A stretch of DNA of 64,000 nucleotides from Phascolomyces articulosus. Lineage: Eukaryota; Mucoromycota; Mucoromycetes; Mucorales; Lichtheimiaceae. The DNA is taken from contig JAIXMP010000024.1 in NCBI GenBank assembly GCA_025677815.1, positions 248,001 to 312,000 of the forward strand. Reading direction: 5' to 3'. Below the pieces are notes generated by a model. The model saw nothing but the letters and a program-made list of their open reading frames with translations, was not told the DNA's origin and made no database searches. Below, piece after piece: positions 63,793 to 64,000 of this stretch (within the stretch, counting starts at the first letter, position 1; every line of letters begins with the position of its first letter). The translations under genes and the position numbers were made by a program.

Positions 63793-64000
63793 TTATGAGG
63801 AGTCATCGGACAGTGATTCAGTGGACGAGTCGTCCGATTCTTCTTCTTCTTGCCCATTTGTTTGCTGTGAAGGACAATCACGAGAAATATGACCTGGTTC
63901 ACGACAACGGTAACATACTTTGACAGGTTTTTCATTGGTATTATCATCATCTGCTGTTGGACAATCGCGTGAAATATGTCCAAATTTGCCACAACTGTAG
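63793..64000 (-). CDS. CCHC zinc-knuckle protein (Gis2/CNBP-like), N-terminus outside the window
   Basis: The frame enters from the right edge and ends at TAA 63795-63793. It contains two CCHC knuckles: one cut at the edge (SCGKFGHISRDC) and a complete CYRCREPGHISRDC. An acidic Ser/Asp/Glu tail follows. Tandem knuckles with GHISRDC spacing are typical of single-strand nucleic-acid binding proteins such as yeast Gis2 and human CNBP, which affect translation. The acidic tail is not usual for those, so a related multi-knuckle protein is possible. Confidence 0.75.
   Translation of the reverse strand, partial: YSCGKFGHISRDCPTADDDNTNEKPVKVCYRCREPGHISRDCPSQQTNGQEEEESDDSSTESLSDDSS

Noticed and set aside
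1..64000. CRISPR arrays, rRNA and clear tRNA genes
   Set aside because: Scanned for regularly spaced repeats, rRNA-like GC-rich blocks and paired A/B boxes; none seen.

Overview
The window looks like nuclear DNA of an early-diverging filamentous fungus, most likely Mucoromycota of Mucorales type. The reasons are AT-rich DNA, genes densely split by short GT-AG introns (mostly 60-180 nt), fungal marker proteins (a Rho1 GTPase with CAAX box, a Cet1-type RNA triphosphatase, Pex3, a Slc1-type acyltransferase), and F-box/LRR and kelch-membrane proteins of the kind expanded in Mucorales. The species cannot be named from the sequence. Exon boundaries were read by eye; where totals are given, the exon lengths sum to an intact frame.

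Layout. 1-1262 (-): SLC1-like acyltransferase, 3' end cut by the window edge. 1263-10337: gene-poor, repeat-bearing block. Its centre is a 4.7 kb element (about 4212-8901) with two nearly identical 977-bp inverted arms around a 2.66 kb core, which carries an unfamiliar intron-containing gene with an RRM-like pattern. Coding-looking relics lie on the same strand on both sides of it. 10338-16481 (+): MSH2, with MCB and SCB-like motifs upstream, then a four-helix membrane protein. 17021-19304 (-): unrecognised 558-aa two-anchor membrane protein, divergent from 19907-22135 (+), a coiled-coil protein with a dynein-adaptor-like CC1 box. 23839-24236 (+): candidate 60-aa membrane peptide. 24471-27255 (+): Mut-7/Nibbler-like 3'-5' exonuclease, convergent with 27571-29271 (-), an HDAC3/Hos2-type deacetylase. 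29571-31727 (-): secreted multicopper oxidase. 33574-35486 (-): M20 amidohydrolase, apparently broken by a small deletion. 36265-38330 (-): decayed F-box/LRR gene.

41420-44090 (+): propionyl-CoA-synthetase-like ligase, convergent with 44350-45539 (-), a Bem46-type hydrolase. 45687-47521 (-): CET1. 49155-50581 (-): RHO1. 52382-54449 (-): PEX3. 56370-58602 (-): TPR/F-box/LRR protein. 59582-62908 (-): kelch-repeat protein with three membrane helices. 63793-64000 (-): end of a CCHC zinc-knuckle protein, cut by the right edge.

Most genes are housekeeping functions with no operon-like logic: lipid synthesis, mismatch repair, chromatin, mRNA capping, cell polarity, peroxisome biogenesis and acyl-CoA activation. 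The unusual material is the long-inverted-repeat element with its passenger gene, the TRAK/BICD-like CC1-box protein, the Mut-7-like nuclease and the lineage-specific membrane proteins.
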